A stretch of 64,000 bases of DNA, from positions 90,318,004 through 90,382,003 of the forward strand of contig NC_091015.1 in the NCBI RefSeq assembly GCF_041296385.1, read 5' to 3'. Of this stretch, positions 14,501-30,141 are shown in pieces. Position 1 is the first letter of the stretch. The number at the start of each line of letters is the position of its first letter. The DNA is from Aphelocoma coerulescens (taxonomy: Eukaryota > Chordata > Aves > Passeriformes > Corvidae). Under the pieces are notes generated by a model. That model saw only the letters and a list, made by a program, of their open reading frames with translations, had not been told where the DNA came from and made no database searches. A program made the translations under genes and the position numbers.

Positions 14501-17500
14501 ACTGGAGAGACAGAGGCGAGATGAGAAACAAAAGCCAGACAGAAACAGAAATGCAGATTAAAAAAGGCACAAGGTTTAATTAAACAGCTTATCATGGGAC
14601 ACAGTGCCTTGCAGTTGCTGAAATTAATGTTAACCATCCATGTTCACCTCTCGAAGGCCTTTTAGTCACTGTCGCTTGTAGAGAGAAAGAAAAAAAAAAG
14701 CGACACGAACACGCAAACACCACACTAAGCCCATCTGCCACCACTGTCTGTGAACATCATGACTGACCAGACATTCAAGAGCCTTTACATCAGGCCATAT
14801 AACACCTCTCAGGACTGCAAATGAAATTTAATTTTCCATGGTAATTTTACATTAAGAAGAAAGGAAAGCAAAGAGAAGCTAACAAGATTTCTCAATTATT
14901 TCAAGCATGAAAATCATTAATCCCCTTTTAAAATGGAAACAAGTACACTGTGGGAGAAACGAAATGGGACAGCACAAAAGTTCTGCCTCAAATAAAAAGC
15001 ATTTTGATTGGACCAAGTAGCTGTCCAGACTTGGTTTCTGACTCTGACTCATGGCACTCAGAGCCATGTCTGCTTTTTTACTAACACTTTTTTTCTACTG
15101 ATGGGAGCCTTTTCAGCTTCCGGAGACTCAGCTGGCAGAATTAAATACTTGGTTGTCTGCTGCTGCTTCGGTCCTTTTTGTGTTTCAAAGAACTACAGAC
15201 AAGCTTAAAGAAGAATGAAAATGAAATACAGCTTCACATAGACAGTAATACAAAGTGTTACCAGCTAGGCACAAAAGACAATTTCTTAAAAATAAAATAG
15301 TGCTCTACTGACCACCCACAGCAGCTTGCATGATTTCTACTATTTAGGAGAGCAATCAATGACAGCTCTTCCAGCTCTTCTTCTCTCATCTTCTCAGATA
15401 CCAAAATACTAGTTTGGATTATTTCACATTTCTACCAGATCACTGAATAGAAGCATGAAAAAATCCTATCAGACCTATATTGTTTCCTTCAGCCTCCCTA
15501 TTTAATTTCCTATGCACTGGATCAAGTTCAAAAGACAATGTTAAAAATCAGATGAGGATGATGAAAGGCCAAATGGATGGTCCAAGAATCTCTTTTATCC
15601 ATTACCCACCTAAAATGCTGGCTACTCATCTACAGAACACGAATATAAGGAATGCTGTGAAAGGTGAAGGGCAAAATATTTACTGAGAAGGGTACAATAA
15701 GAGCACTCATGCAGAAAACTGAGATGCTTTGATGGAGTAGAAATCTGTCTCTCAAAAACTCTTTATTTCACTCTGGATTCCATTATACCTTCCAATATTT
15801 CAGGATGGGTCAGTGCTATTGACGTATTTAGCATGTCTTGCCATATGAAGATACACCCCATGATAATAAAAAAAGGCTGGAAAGGGATCTTAAATCACTT
15901 AGTCCACTTCATTGCCTTCCTCTAGAGCATGATCAACCACATCTGTGTGAATCCTTAACATTTATCCAAACTGTCCTTGAAGAACTCCAGTTATGGAGAT
16001 TCCCCCAGCCTTCACAATTACTCTGCTCTAGGGTTTCACATTTTCATACTCATAAAAAGTATTATTGCAATCTTTTTTTAAAAATAAGTCCTTTGATCAC
16101 ATCCCATCCACTTAAAATACAGGTAAAAGACCATTAAGTAACTCTTTGTGGTAGCTTTTTACACACTTGAAGACCTGACGTCCTTCCTCCTGCCTTTTTT
16201 TTCCTTTAAACTGTTAGTCCCAATTCTTTACCTTGCCCTGTGAGTTTGGTTTAGTAGACTTCTAATCAATCTTTCTCCTTCTTTCCCTCAGAACTCTTCC
16301 AATGGACCACTGATTTTCTAAAATTCTGTACTCAAAACTGGATGCAGTATCTAATGAAAGCCTTACGAGTTCTGAGTAAAGAATGAGGACTTTGTGTCCT
16401 GCAGCTCAACATGCCATTTCTACCAATATATGCAAGCCAATATATTGCTGCTTCCCTTGCCCTCCCAGCTGCATCACACTGTTAAATAATAAACATCTTG
16501 TGAGCCTCTGTAGCTTCTCAATCATCCTCTCAAAAACTCTTCAATGTTCTCGCTGTTTTCATTAGTATTTAACTATTTCCACCTATTCATATAAGTGCAG
16601 ACATGTTCCTAGTAAATTGCACAGTATTTTGCCTGTTAATTTTTCCCATTGCCAAGATTATTCTGAATTCTAATTCTGCCTTCCAACACTGTTTTCAGAT
16701 GACGTGAAGCTGGGAAGGATGTCAATGTCAGCTTTATAAACATATGGTCTATTGCATCATCCCAGTCATTACTGAAAAGCAGCATTGCAACAGTGGAGCC
16801 AACAATGAGAAGTTACAATTCTCACCTAAAAAGCAAGGGTGGAAAAGAAAAAGCTAATAATGAAGTTATTTGTTGTTATGGCAACTCCAATTATGTCAGA
16901 AAACAGGATACAAGGAAAGAAGTTCATCTGGACAATATTCAACCACTTACTATCAAGGTTAAGGATTTTCAGCTCTTTCAAAGTGTTACCTCTGAGGAGG
17001 TGAGAAAGAATATTGACATTTGGATAAAAGACTTCATTCTTGATACTCCCCCTGTATAACAGTTTAAACTTCTAACGAAAACATTTATTTTAAAATAATG
17101 AACTGTCTGAACATATAATTGGTGGAAGTAAAAGAATGTTTTTTCTTGGCTGTTGATTAATATGACATGTTTGATATTTGTTGTCTTTTCTTAACCTTGA
17201 TTATGGATACATGTGAACAGAAAACAAGTTCAGCAAGAGCTTAATAAATAATACAGCACTAAACACTTCTACCAATTAATTAATACTATTTTAAATTGCT
17301 TGATATTTTTAATGTTTCTTGATTTGGAATCCCATCTCAGTTAGGTACATGCTCCAAATTTTACCAAGGAGTTCCACTGCTTCCTCTGGCTAACCACATT
17401 AACAGCACTTAAAATCTGTACAACTGTTTTTTACTCCATTTCTGTAAGACATTCACACACACTTCAAGCTTCTAGGCTAAGAAAACAGAGTCGATTTTAA

Positions 17501-19587
17501 ACCCCAAATGAATTGCAGCTAATGAATTTTCAACATCCAAAGTGAGAGATTATTTCAGACTCAGCAACAGTATTAAGACACCCTGCAGATTTCACTGGCC
17601 ACCATCCTGTTACTGTTCCTTAATAATTTTTATTTTGTATTTTTAAACAGATTAAAGAATTTCTCAATGTATTTAGCAAACCAAACCATATAACAGAAGT
17701 ATTAAACAAAGCTACCGGGCTAATTCACACACTTTTTAGAAGTGCACAATGGTAAATTCCTTCCTTGAACATACAATACATAGCACAAGTAACTCCCAGG
17801 GAGTCTTCAGCTTACTTTTCTTGGCAAAGAAAAGTCTAACAAAAATTTTACACACAAATGTAAGAACTCAAAAATACATTAAAAACAACACTACAGTCAC
17901 TAATCACACTTAAAATTTAATTTGTCAGGAAAATACAGAAAAGTGTTTTCCATTTCTCCTTTCTTCCATTCCTCCTCCTTTTAACTTATAACTCCTGTTG
18001 AACAGGTTGTTGGTAAGACTCCTCCTCATGTCAGACTGGAAAACAATCCTGAGGGCATTTTACTTGGCCACCTTTCTCAGCAATTCTCACATGACGCATG
18101 AAATGTGACTGTGAAGGGCATCGGGAGACAACCCGCACTAGTCACCCTCGTGAACAGTGCATCTCAAACCACTGCAGAAGGGCAATGCCTCTGCAGGCAG
18201 GGATGGACTGCATCACCTCCAGCCTGCACACACACAGCCTGACATCTCAGCCAACAAGCAGGGAAATCAGAGACGGCATGTCTTGCTTCTGAGTGTGGCA
18301 GGTTACCTAAACTCTGCTCTTAAGAACCGTCTGCTAGCATACAAAACTCAATTTTTGTAAATCCCTAAATAGTTAAGTAAGAATGCTAAGAATAAAACAG
18401 CAAAACAAAAGTCATCAAAAGAGATCTTCTTCCTCTAAGCACCTGTTTTTCTCACAAGTATCTTTAGAAGAAGCCACCACCAAAAGTACAGACCAACCTC
18501 AGAACAAATGCACAAGGTCAAAACATAGGCTGTTTTTGACAAATACAAGAGCAACCTAAGCACCTAATATTTCCCTCCTTCTGTCTGCTTCTCTACATGG
18601 AAAAATCAAACTATAGAGTTTGAGTGACATGTGAAAATACAGGAAACTCACTGAGTTTAGGTGATAATGGGAATGATCAAAATATTATTCTGAGAACCTG
18701 TTCACTTAGCTACCCTGAAGAATACTTCTTATTTATCTGTGTAGTTTGAATGGCTCATCAGAACAATTTTACCCAAGGAGGTAAAAGACCAGAAATCCCT
18801 AACCGAACTTTCAAACAATTTGCTAGGCATCTTCAGTGTTTTAATTCATTCTTCTGTTTTATAAACTTTAATTATCCATCTCTACCTCCCTCCAGGGTCC
18901 TAACAGTTCTCACTTGCCAAAAATCTTGTTTCAATTCCAAGTAACACACACATTTCATAAACATTTTTATTCTTTTGACACTTACTTATCTTCCACCCAG
19001 GGGAAACTGGCTGTGTATCCTTATGGTATAACCCAGCCAGAATCTATAGGCAGAGATGGAGGAAAGGAAACACCAGCCCTAGTACAAAATGACAGTTTTG
19101 TGGGTTACCTCTGGACGATTCCATCAGCTTCCATGCAGAAAGCAAACACCTACTCTCTAACCCATAAACACTGGAGAGTACTTTTCCTTCACAACAGTAA
19201 CTGTGTGTGGCAATCACCAGGCTCAAGCCAACATGAAAAGCAGATGGTATGCTTTCAGGAAGGCTGAGATTAACATCAAGAAAAATGCTGTGCATCACTA
19301 TCAAATTTTATGGAAATTAAAACTTTCATTTTAAACTGGGTCAAATCTGAGCAAACTGCAGAACAGAGGGGACCAAAATGGTTTCAAACTGGAACAAACA
19401 TAAACCTATTAGATTTAAACAATCACTCCAGCTCTCTCATGGTATCAAGGTATTTTCTCTACTGCAGACAGTTTAAGAAGTTGAGTATTTCCACACCTCT
19501 TCTCTGAAAGTACTAATCTTGGGTGCTAATTCATACTAAAGGACGAATCATGTGCTCTCAGCACAGAGCAACATCTGGAAAACTTAC
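11553..19587 (-). other. TRIO intron, 8.0 kb
   Basis: This intron lies between the linker exon and the SH3-1 exon. It holds an old CR1/L3-like remnant at 15873-16800. About 14370-14900 has two 12-bp palindromes and the look of a conserved non-coding element, but that cannot be judged from one sequence. Otherwise only short random ORFs. Confidence 0.85.
15873..16800 (-). repeat. Old CR1/L3-like LINE remnant
   Basis: Interrupted similarity, in the right order for an antisense element, to old amniote CR1/L3: a 'ggctggaaagggatcttaaa' start, 'actcaaaactggatgcagta' near 16330 and 'atcccagtcattactgaaaa' near 16760. It is very diverged and boundaries are approximate. Confidence 0.55.
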
Positions 19588-19687
19588 CTTGTCGCTGTCT
19601 AGAGTGTTCTGGGAGGTTCGTGAGGCAATTGAAATAGTGTCAGGCTGGCTGCTGCCATCTCCCTGACTGTCCAGGTCCTCACCATCT
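19588..19687 (-). CDS. TRIO: TRIO exon: Ser-rich linker between PH1 and SH3-1 (residues 823-856)
   Basis: This exon has 100 bp, phase 2 in and phase 0 out. The acceptor is TTCTTTGCAG and the donor GTAAGTTTTC. It reads DGEDLDSQGDGSSQPDTISI and ends RTSQNTLDSDK. It is acidic and rich in Ser and Thr, with no fold expected, and several Ser/Thr could be phosphorylated (inference). An 8.0 kb intron follows. Confidence 0.97.
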
Positions 19688-20281
19688 CTGCAAAGAATTC
19701 AGTTTTTATTACAAGAATAGTACTGTGTTTGTAACATGTTAGTTAAAGAAGTTAGACACTCCTAGTGTAGCAACAGACAAATTAACTGATGCAAGAATCA
19801 AATACTCAGTACTTAATACTCTGTTCTCTGCTGTAAGAGAAGGGATTCATTTGCTCAAGGTCTGTGTAATGTACAATTAAGGCAACCAGTGAGCCAGAAC
19901 TATGGCAAGAAACTTGCACAGTCACTTAGCCAAATCTAGCAAGCAGGACACTTGGTCACACATTTCAAGCTTCATGAAAAAAAAACCAAGGACCTGAATA
20001 ACACACACAGAATTGCAAAAATCTAAAATGTACAGCTATCTTGAACTGCAGTTCCAAATCCCTTCTGTAATGGCTCATTTACACAAGTCAGGGACTGTTC
20101 AGAGCAGAAATCTGAACAAATTCAGCATTGCAGGAAACTGTAAATTAATGATAAGATAAAGCTGGACAAAACGACTCTTGCTTTTGTCCAATCCACTGAA
20201 AGTCATTTGAAATTCAACACTACAGAGGAAAGAGCACTGTTGTGTACATAGAGATCTCTGATTATTTGAAATACTACTTAC
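19688..20281 (-). other. TRIO intron, 594 bp
   Basis: Unremarkable AT-rich intron between the PH1 C-terminal exon and the Ser-rich linker exon. Nothing else seen. Confidence 0.9.
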
Positions 20282-20424
20282 CTTCTTCCTTTCTGTTTTG
20301 TTGTTGGTGCAGTTTTGGGAATGTGGATGGGCTCTTTCAATGCTCCTTTTAGATGAATAGTCCTTTCTTGTATCACTTCCCGGATGTGTTTGATCCAGTC
20401 CTGTTTATTCTCTATACTGGATGC
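20282..20424 (-). CDS. TRIO: TRIO exon: first PH domain, C-terminal helix and linker (residues 776-822)
   Basis: This exon has 143 bp, phase 0 in and phase 2 out. The acceptor is CATATCAAAG and the donor GTAAGTAGT. It reads ASSIENKQDWIKHIREVIQE, the C-terminal helix with the conserved Trp (QDW) that closes PH domains, followed by the linker IHIPKTAPTTKQKGRR. The final Arg codon is completed in the next exon. Confidence 0.97.
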
Positions 20425-22552
20425 CTTTGATATGCAAAAGAAACAAAACCCCCACAATGGACCACTATGGCTGAGAAGATCCACACATACAGTCAGCTAA
20501 TAAACATAAAGAGGAAGGCATAAAGAATGACTTTGTGAAAAATTTTTGAAAACCTGAATGGAGAAAAGGAAATTCTAGCTGGCTGTCTTCATCTTGAATT
20601 GCCAACACTACTTTACACTTCTCAACATCATTAGTATTGTTCGTTTGAAAAACATTTTAAGCTAAATTCAGAGTTCACTTTTGTAACTTGAAGACTAAGG
20701 CCCTGTATGCATCTCATGTGAGACAGGGTGGACTGATTTACTTTAAGAATTCCAGTAATAACACCTTGAATACTAGTATTTTAAACTCACCCCATATTTA
20801 GCTCAATTCTAACTTGATGTAATAATATACTATTAATGGCAAAAAAGTTAACTTTTATGGCAACACATATACTTCCACAACACATTTCATGTATTACTCT
20901 TCCCACTTTTTGATACGTATCTTGAGGCAGAAAGCTAATTTAGGGATTGCATTTTAATAACTGCTTGCAACATATCTATTTTTTTAAATGCTTCAGAAAT
21001 TACTTGATATCCACCTGCCCGACTTCTAATATGATTGTTTAGTCCAATTTAACCCTGCACCTGAAATGCTACTAAATATAAATATTATTGTAGATCTGAA
21101 GAAATTATTATATATAATTTCCTACTTCTCTTAATTACTGTCTCCTGAAATAACTGGCTTCAAATATATTATAAATATTTAATATATTATAAATATATAA
21201 TAACCAGGAATTCTAAACAGATGAAGAAAATTGTAGGAACAGATGGACAGGTAGGAAAAAGAATTTTGTTTTCTTTTACAAACAAAAACATTTAGGAAGA
21301 GAATCTAAACATGACCTTTTTAAAAACCTTTTATTTAGTTTTTCATGGAATTTACTTCTAATATTAATGAGCTAAGGAAGTGCTTGTTTTCAACCTTCAG
21401 AAACAAACAAACAAAGTCCATAAAATTGTAGAAGAGCTTGATGTATCAGAGATGTTTTCTAAATATTCTATGCACTAAGTAAAGCACAGAACAGAAACAC
21501 CTTAAAGTGATCTTATGCAGAGAGCCCTTAATTAAAACCTCTTATTCTGCTCTATCCTGGGAGGATCATTTCAGGCTGCAAAGCACTGTCTGTGAAATTA
21601 TGCGAACACTAAGACTGAAAGAAAATCTAGTATTTATTAATGTTACATTTAATTTCCTTGCATTCCTTGGCTGATGACAGAAAGCTAATGTAAGCTTTTC
21701 TTAGTCTGTAATTCACAAGGGAAAGATATAAATTTGAGTATTGACATATAAATTGGAGGGGCCATTTTTAAGTGACATTACTGAGTGTTCACTATGAGTA
21801 TATGTGAAATCACAAACAAGTTTAATAGTAAGTGTATTAACCTATAAATAGGAAGATGAACTTTGTTTCAGCTCAACACAGCTCCTCAAGATATGCCAAA
21901 TTACCCATTAGCTGCTTATGGCATTACAAAAATGGGTTTTCAGTTGAGAAGGAGTCCCAGGTTACATACCATAACGACAGGAAAAATTGATTTAGCCATT
22001 TTCCTAGTGAGCCAAAGAGCACTAGTGACACCTGTAACTTGCCCAGACACAAAATTTATAGGCATTGCATGCACTTTTATCCAAAGGCAAGTAGTTTCAG
22101 AAAACCTTGTAACCCACAGAAAGACATAAAATCTTTTGCAGTGTTTGTTTTCTGCATAAAAATACGGGTCACAAAAAACAGCATCGCCAACAAGCAGTGA
22201 CAACTTGAGTGTGAAAGGTAACACTGACACCAGCATTTCCTTGTGGCACCAGCTACTGTCAGCTAATGGCTGAAGTCTTCAAGCTTATGGAAATCCATGG
22301 GATCAACCCTCTCCCTACTATGATTTGTGAAAGCAGGTTTGTTTAATCAGTCAGTAGGCTACAAAGATTCCTCTCTGCTGTCAGGCCACATGAGTTAGAT
22401 ATATATATATGCCACCACCTCTGCACACAAAGAAAATTATCTGTCAGCAGCTGTCCCTGTCAAAGCAGGAAATCACTTGTTGCTTTCCCAACAAAGATCA
22501 ACAACAACTAGAAGACTTGCTACAGACTTAAAAGCACATCTGCTAAAATTAC
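20425..22552 (-). other. TRIO intron, 2.1 kb
   Basis: AT-rich intron with an 18-bp-period AT tandem at 21162-21204 and a short TA run near 22399-22410. Nothing else seen. Confidence 0.9.
21162..21204. repeat. AT-rich 18-bp-period tandem
   Basis: ATATATTATAAATAT occurs twice, 18 bp apart, in a run of pure A and T. It is a small simple repeat. Confidence 0.8.
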
Positions 22553-22654
22553 CTTGAGAACAATTTTGTTGTCTGAAGTTGGTGTCCTTCCAACCCACAG
22601 AGCAAACTTGCAGGGATCTCCTTCTACATGTTCTGTGACACCCAGTTCAGAAGT
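22553..22654 (-). CDS. TRIO: TRIO exon: first PH domain, middle strands (residues 742-775)
   Basis: This exon has 102 bp, phase 0 at both ends (34 residues). The acceptor is TTCATTCCAG and the donor GTAATTTTAG. It reads TSELGVTEHVEGDPCKFALW and ends PTSDNKIVLK. The D-P-C-K-F-A-L-W run is a characteristic strand of DH-associated PH domains. Confidence 0.97.
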
Positions 22655-25565
22655 CTGGAATGAAGAAAAATTTGTTAGGACCATATGGCATTTTTTCTCA
22701 GAAGCACAAAGGCATGCTAATATTCTAAGAAATTGAGCACTGCTATTTAAAGAGATTTTCAGAAGCTTAAGGCTAACTCATATGCTAGAAAGAATCCTTT
22801 ATTCTGTGGTGAGGTCTCTTCAAAAAAGGAAGAACTGCAAGCTTAACAGTCTTTTCTATAAAGTGACAATAAACAGTAACACTTATAATCTGAATACCAA
22901 AATGCTTATTTTAGTTTTTGGACTTGACAGTAAAAGCTTTATAACTCTAAAGAAGATGCTTGGCAGAAAGTAAGTTTTGGCTTCTCTCCCTGTTCATTTC
23001 CATTGGAGAACACTCACTGTTTACTGATTTTTATGCTTTTTCTCAGATAAGATATGCTTAAGAATTCTCTTGATATCTTCTAAAACTCTGGTCTCTTTTC
23101 TGTCAAATGAGCCTTTCCTAGTGTGTTTCCTTCCCTCTGAAACAGATGAAATAATTCAGAAATGCAGTTTCCCTGGAGAATTTTGTGATACAACTACATG
23201 AACAATCAGTCTTTGGGAATGTTCTAATGTCAGACCTTAATAGCTAATTATCATCCAAAATGTTTTCACTTTCTGACTGGAGCAATATCTCACTCATGTG
23301 AATTGGCTTCCACTTTAAACAATTCATACAGGCTCTGCTCCAAAAAAAATTACAAACTAAGAAATACAGCTCAAACTAAAAGAACTCTCACTCCCCAACA
23401 GCTGCTAAGTATTCTCACATGATTAGAAGCTGAATTTTTCCCCTCATACACATCATCATTAGCCCATATACAGTTCAACACAAGAGATGCTGGATACCCA
23501 GTACCTGAGTAAAGGTATTTTTTTTCTTGTCTCACTTGGATGCCAACTTGGGTTTTTTTGGTTTTGGTGGGTGAAAGCTTTTTTGGTTTTTTTTCCTACT
23601 AAAATAACCCCAACCCAACACATCCACCCTTCCACACATAACTGCCTGTGCCCAATAAGCAGTTGAGCAACATGGCTCTCTGCAAAGGACACTGGCAATG
23701 CTGCAAGTCTGCATGGGGCTCCAGGACAGGCTCACAGAACAGAGATCATTGTGGGTTACTGGATGCATGGAAACCACACTGAGGTGAGGAAGCTCCCAAA
23801 CACCAGTTACCGATGACTGGGAGACTGTTCTGTCAAAGTAACACCTGCTTGCCTTGTTCCCACAGCCCTCCTTAGGCATTTGCTTTTGGACACAATCTCT
23901 TGCCAAAGGAGTACATTAACACATTCTGCCACCTACATATATCATGCCATTGAGTATCCTGTGTTGGGGAATCCTGATGGTCATCATGGCCGAAGCAAAG
24001 AGAAGGACCTAATTTTTGTAGAGCCACCTTCCAGAGCTAAGTCACAGAAGAGCATACAAAAAAGATCTTTAGCTCAAATCAACATGCATGGTTTCAACAC
24101 ATGCCTTCTCTAAAGATTAAATTTTAAGAGCTGCTATAGTAGTACACTGCACTACAGGATATTTTGCCAGACAAAATATGAAAACAAAAAGAATCCTTGT
24201 GTTTTAAAAATCAGGTACAGTGAGAGTCTTCAAGATTTCCATCAGCTTCTCTAGGACATATTACTAAATTCCTGCCAGAGGAACTGACATGACAAGTTTA
24301 CAGGACTGATTTTTCAGTTCTATCCCCTCTCCCACATGATCCCTTGGCAGCTATTGATATTCTCCAGTATACCAGCATTTTTCTGTGGTTTGGGTTCTTG
24401 AGAGCACCAAAGAAGGGTGTGACCAACAAACTGCTGCAGCTGTGTTACCTGCTCACTATTTTGTATCAGGAAGGAAAGCAAGTGTTGGAAATGAAGTGAC
24501 AGAATATGCAAAGAAAGATATGGAAAAAAATAGGGTTTTTTTTAAACCAACCTGTTTTACCGGTTTCGACACAGAAGTGGGAAGAGGGAATGAATGAAGG
24601 AAAAGCAGCAGAAGCATGGAGAAAAGACTCAGTATTTACACCGTCTAGACTTAGTCATATATGCCAAAAGGATCAATACAAGAATAATGATTTCTAGAGA
24701 GTGATTCTGAGAAGGAAAGTAATTTCAAGTGCTTGCTCTGACCTATTTGGTGTAAATGCTAATCTTGCCCTCGAGAGATGCAGAGCAAGCCATGGGAGAC
24801 TGTCTTGCCACTTGGCTACCTTAGTTTATGGAGTGTGAGTACTGCTCTCACCCAAGTCATCCAACAGGACAGGAAGGTAAGGATGTGAATTCCAGAGTCA
24901 CATTTTGTAAAGCATACATGCTACAGATAAGGAAAGCAAGAGTGGAGGTTTTGGGGGTTTTTTTTCTTTCTTTTTTTTTTTTTTCAGATGGGAAGACAAA
25001 CATTTCCACCTTTTCATCCTTTCAGTAGACTGTAAGTACTGTAATTCTATTTAGAGAATTTTATTGTAGGACTACTGGTCTCAGCAAACATTCTGGAATG
25101 AACTTTTCCAAAACAAAGTTCTTGCCTTCCCCAATCAGTATGTGTGCAATATCCACTAAAACGAATCCTTAGTGTGAATATTACTACAACAGCAATGGTA
25201 AACAAGACAAAGGCAGCTTATCAACTCCTTCCATCCTTCTGCTTTATACAAATAAGCATTAAAGAATCAGCAATCAGCACACAATTAAGTCAAAACCAGT
25301 CCAGCCCAATAACGATTTTCATCTGACCTGACACACCAAGACTGACATGTACCCTTCAGTAGATGCTTTGAGCCTATCCTTTCACCTCAAAAAAACAAGA
25401 CAAAGCACCAAAGTTGCGAGATTCAGTCTATACATTCCAAGGCTGTTCTTTCAGTGCTCTGTAAGAGTTGTTCAAGTTCTTCAGGCATGCTAAAATCACC
25501 TGAGCTTAGCTGAAGCCTAATCTAGCCAGTTTTGCAAATATGATCAGTTGTTCTCCCATACTTAC
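22655..25565 (-). other. TRIO intron, 2.9 kb
   Basis: Intron between two PH1 exons. It contains T-rich simple stretches at 23519-23597 and 24957-24984 on the plus strand. No exon-like or repeat-family sequence recognised. Confidence 0.9.
24957..24984. repeat. Poly-T stretch
   Basis: Two T runs broken by C (about 8 and 14 T) on the plus strand, read as A runs in the TRIO transcript. There is no recognisable LINE body beside it. Confidence 0.8.
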
Positions 25566-25756
25566 AAACAGTTTGCTCTTGTAAATGTATTTGCTCCTTC
25601 CGCTCGAGTCCTTTACTTCTTTACTGAAAACCAGGGACATCTCAAAAAGGAAAAGGTGCCTCTCTCTTCCCTTTCGAATTAGTGTTTTTGGGTCCCACAC
25701 TTGGAAGGATTCTTGAAGGATGAGCTCTCCCTGAGATTCTATATTTTCATCAAAGC
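25566..25756 (-). CDS. TRIO: TRIO exon: first PH domain, N-terminal strands (residues 678-741)
   Basis: This exon has 191 bp, phase 1 in and phase 0 out. The acceptor is CTGTTCTTAG and the donor GTAAGTATGG. After the split Gly it reads FDENIESQGELILQESFQVW, then RKGRERHLFLFEMSLVFSKE, and ends SKYIYKSKLF. This is the beta-sandwich of the PH domain that always follows a DH domain. In TRIO, PH1 enhances GEF1 exchange and directs it to membrane and cytoskeletal partners. Confidence 0.97.
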
Positions 25757-27732
25757 CTAAGAACAGAGTGAAAGGAAAGATTCACCATGAAAAGTTGGTA
25801 ATACAAGGAACGTAAAAAGCACAGCTTTTGTTCATTAAACTGTATGATTTTTTTCCCCTAATACAACTTCCAAAAGATGGGATTCCAAGAAAACAATACT
25901 AAAAACAAGACTTGATTTTAACACTGCAATATACTACACATAACTGCAGCTCAAATCTACTTCTAAATTTAGACATCCAACTGTTAAGAACTTAATCAGC
26001 TCCTCTGGCAGTATTTTACCAACAAATGATGGATCTATCTTTGTCAGCTTCTGGTAACCTCTTCTGTGATGAAAATGGTTTCTCTTATGAGCATTCTGCC
26101 ACTGTAGAAAGTAAGCAACTTGCAAGGACACAGAGCACATCAGGTTCTTCTGAGAGAGGCAAGTTCCCAAGTGCCACCTTTTCTGGATGTACACCTTCTC
26201 TAGCATATAGGCAGTGAGCACAGAAATGTGTTCCAACTGGGGATGAAAAATCATGGCAGCTTGGAGCTGTTGGCATATGATCAGCCTGCCATTGGTCACG
26301 CCAGAATCAATCCACAATAAAGTAATTACCAGCTGGATCACTTATATTGAGACATAATGAAAAAAAGATAAAGATTGAGAATACCAACACTTTTACTTCC
26401 ATTTTAGTGGTACCATGTTATCCCAGTTTAATACACAGCTTTAAAGTTGAAGGATAACAAAAATTGTCTACCATACTCTCCTGAGTGGTATCAAAATGTG
26501 TTTTAAATAGATAACTGCTTGCCAGCTCTCATGTTCTAAACAGGGCAACAGTATGGAGAGGATCAGAGGCAAGTTCCATCAAAATTCTCCAGAGACATAA
26601 AGAGGAAATGTGCTCACTCACTATATTTGTCCAACATGGGATGACTCAACAATACACACACGATTTGCTGTAAAACCAACTTATGTAAAAGATTAGGATA
26701 TTCTCCAGAGTCCCATTCCCAGTTAAAAGATTATTACCAAAGCTGGTCAGCTTTTACACTAAGACCACCTCCTGAATAAGCATTTGGAACTGATCCTGTA
26801 AACTGACCAACATCCCTATTGTTTGAAATCAAGGAACAAAGGTGATTTGGAGCATTCACATGATCAAGGATCACATGTCAAACCGAGGCTAATTTTACAG
26901 TAACTAGCACAATACTGGAAATTCCACAACAAGCTGCATGCTACTACCAGAAGGCAGAGGGGAAGAAAAGGCATATTGACTAGAAGCACTTAAAAGTATT
27001 TTTTCAGCAACTGTAGGGTAAGAAGGCCCTGCTTTTCCCTCAAAAAAATTTAAATGCCCAAGAAAAACACTTTTATTACTAAATGTATGATTACACCATT
27101 AAAACATGATAACGTGCCAATTGCAAAACAGATTTTGGCAGAAAGTTGTTCTAAGCACATAGATGCATTACATCCAGCCTCCACTGTCTGCCATGAACAT
27201 GATTATACTGGCTTAGGCTTGGGCTAAATTGGCTTATGCTGACATTTTACTGCCAGAAGATAAATTTCATTTCAACCAGAAGTCTGTTATGGAACAGGCA
27301 GCAAACAGATGTGAAAAAGAAAAACTTCCGGGAGACAATTATTTGATACATAAATCAGCAAAATCACCAATGTGACACACTTATGTGTCTCATACAAAGA
27401 AGCTAAGGATACTGGTTGGAAAACGTAGCCAAAGCCAGCATATCTGACCAATTACCTATTGCATTTTGGGTGACTAGTGGACTACTTCATTAGCCTACAT
27501 GTTTTTCAAATCTGCAGTGGCACAGCTACAGATCAAGGTGAAAGAACACTTAAAAAATTAACAAAACTGTACTAGCTGTCTGTAACAATTAATTTTCCTA
27601 AATAAGTTTACATCTTATATATAGCCCTGCCAAAATGGTATGAAAAATACAAACGCAGAGAAAAGAATGTGTTCACAAAACAAAGTTAATCTGCAGCGCA
27701 CAATGAAATTGGAAAGGCAGCTTGAATCCTAC
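25757..27732 (-). other. TRIO intron, 2.0 kb
   Basis: Intron at the DH1-PH1 boundary. A 135-codon open frame on the minus strand at 25934-26341 has no recognisable protein character and is taken as chance. Nothing else seen. Confidence 0.88.
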
Positions 27733-27844
27733 CTTCCAGCATGCTGAGGTGCATGGCATCATTGGCTCGCTTTGGCACACTAAGCATCACCTCCAGGCCA
27801 TCCTTAATCTCACCTTTACCTTCTTCACAGCATGTGAGCAGCTC
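27733..27844 (-). CDS. TRIO: TRIO exon: GEF1 DH domain, last helix (residues 641-677)
   Basis: This exon has 112 bp, phase 0 in and phase 1 out. The acceptor is CTTTTGCAG and the donor GTAGGATTC. It reads [20 protein letters not shown] and ends [18 protein letters not shown]668 and D669 correspond to human N1465 and D1466, the residues changed in catalytically dead GEF1 constructs, and P664 and H672 to P1461 and H1469. All are intact, so GEF1 should be catalytically competent. Confidence 0.98.

Positions 27845-30141
<2,297 letters not shown>

Noticed and set aside
24957..24987. Pyrimidine tract followed by CAG on the plus strand, resembling a splice acceptor
   Set aside because: The gene is on the minus strand and no plausible coding frame follows. 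It is a simple poly-T run.
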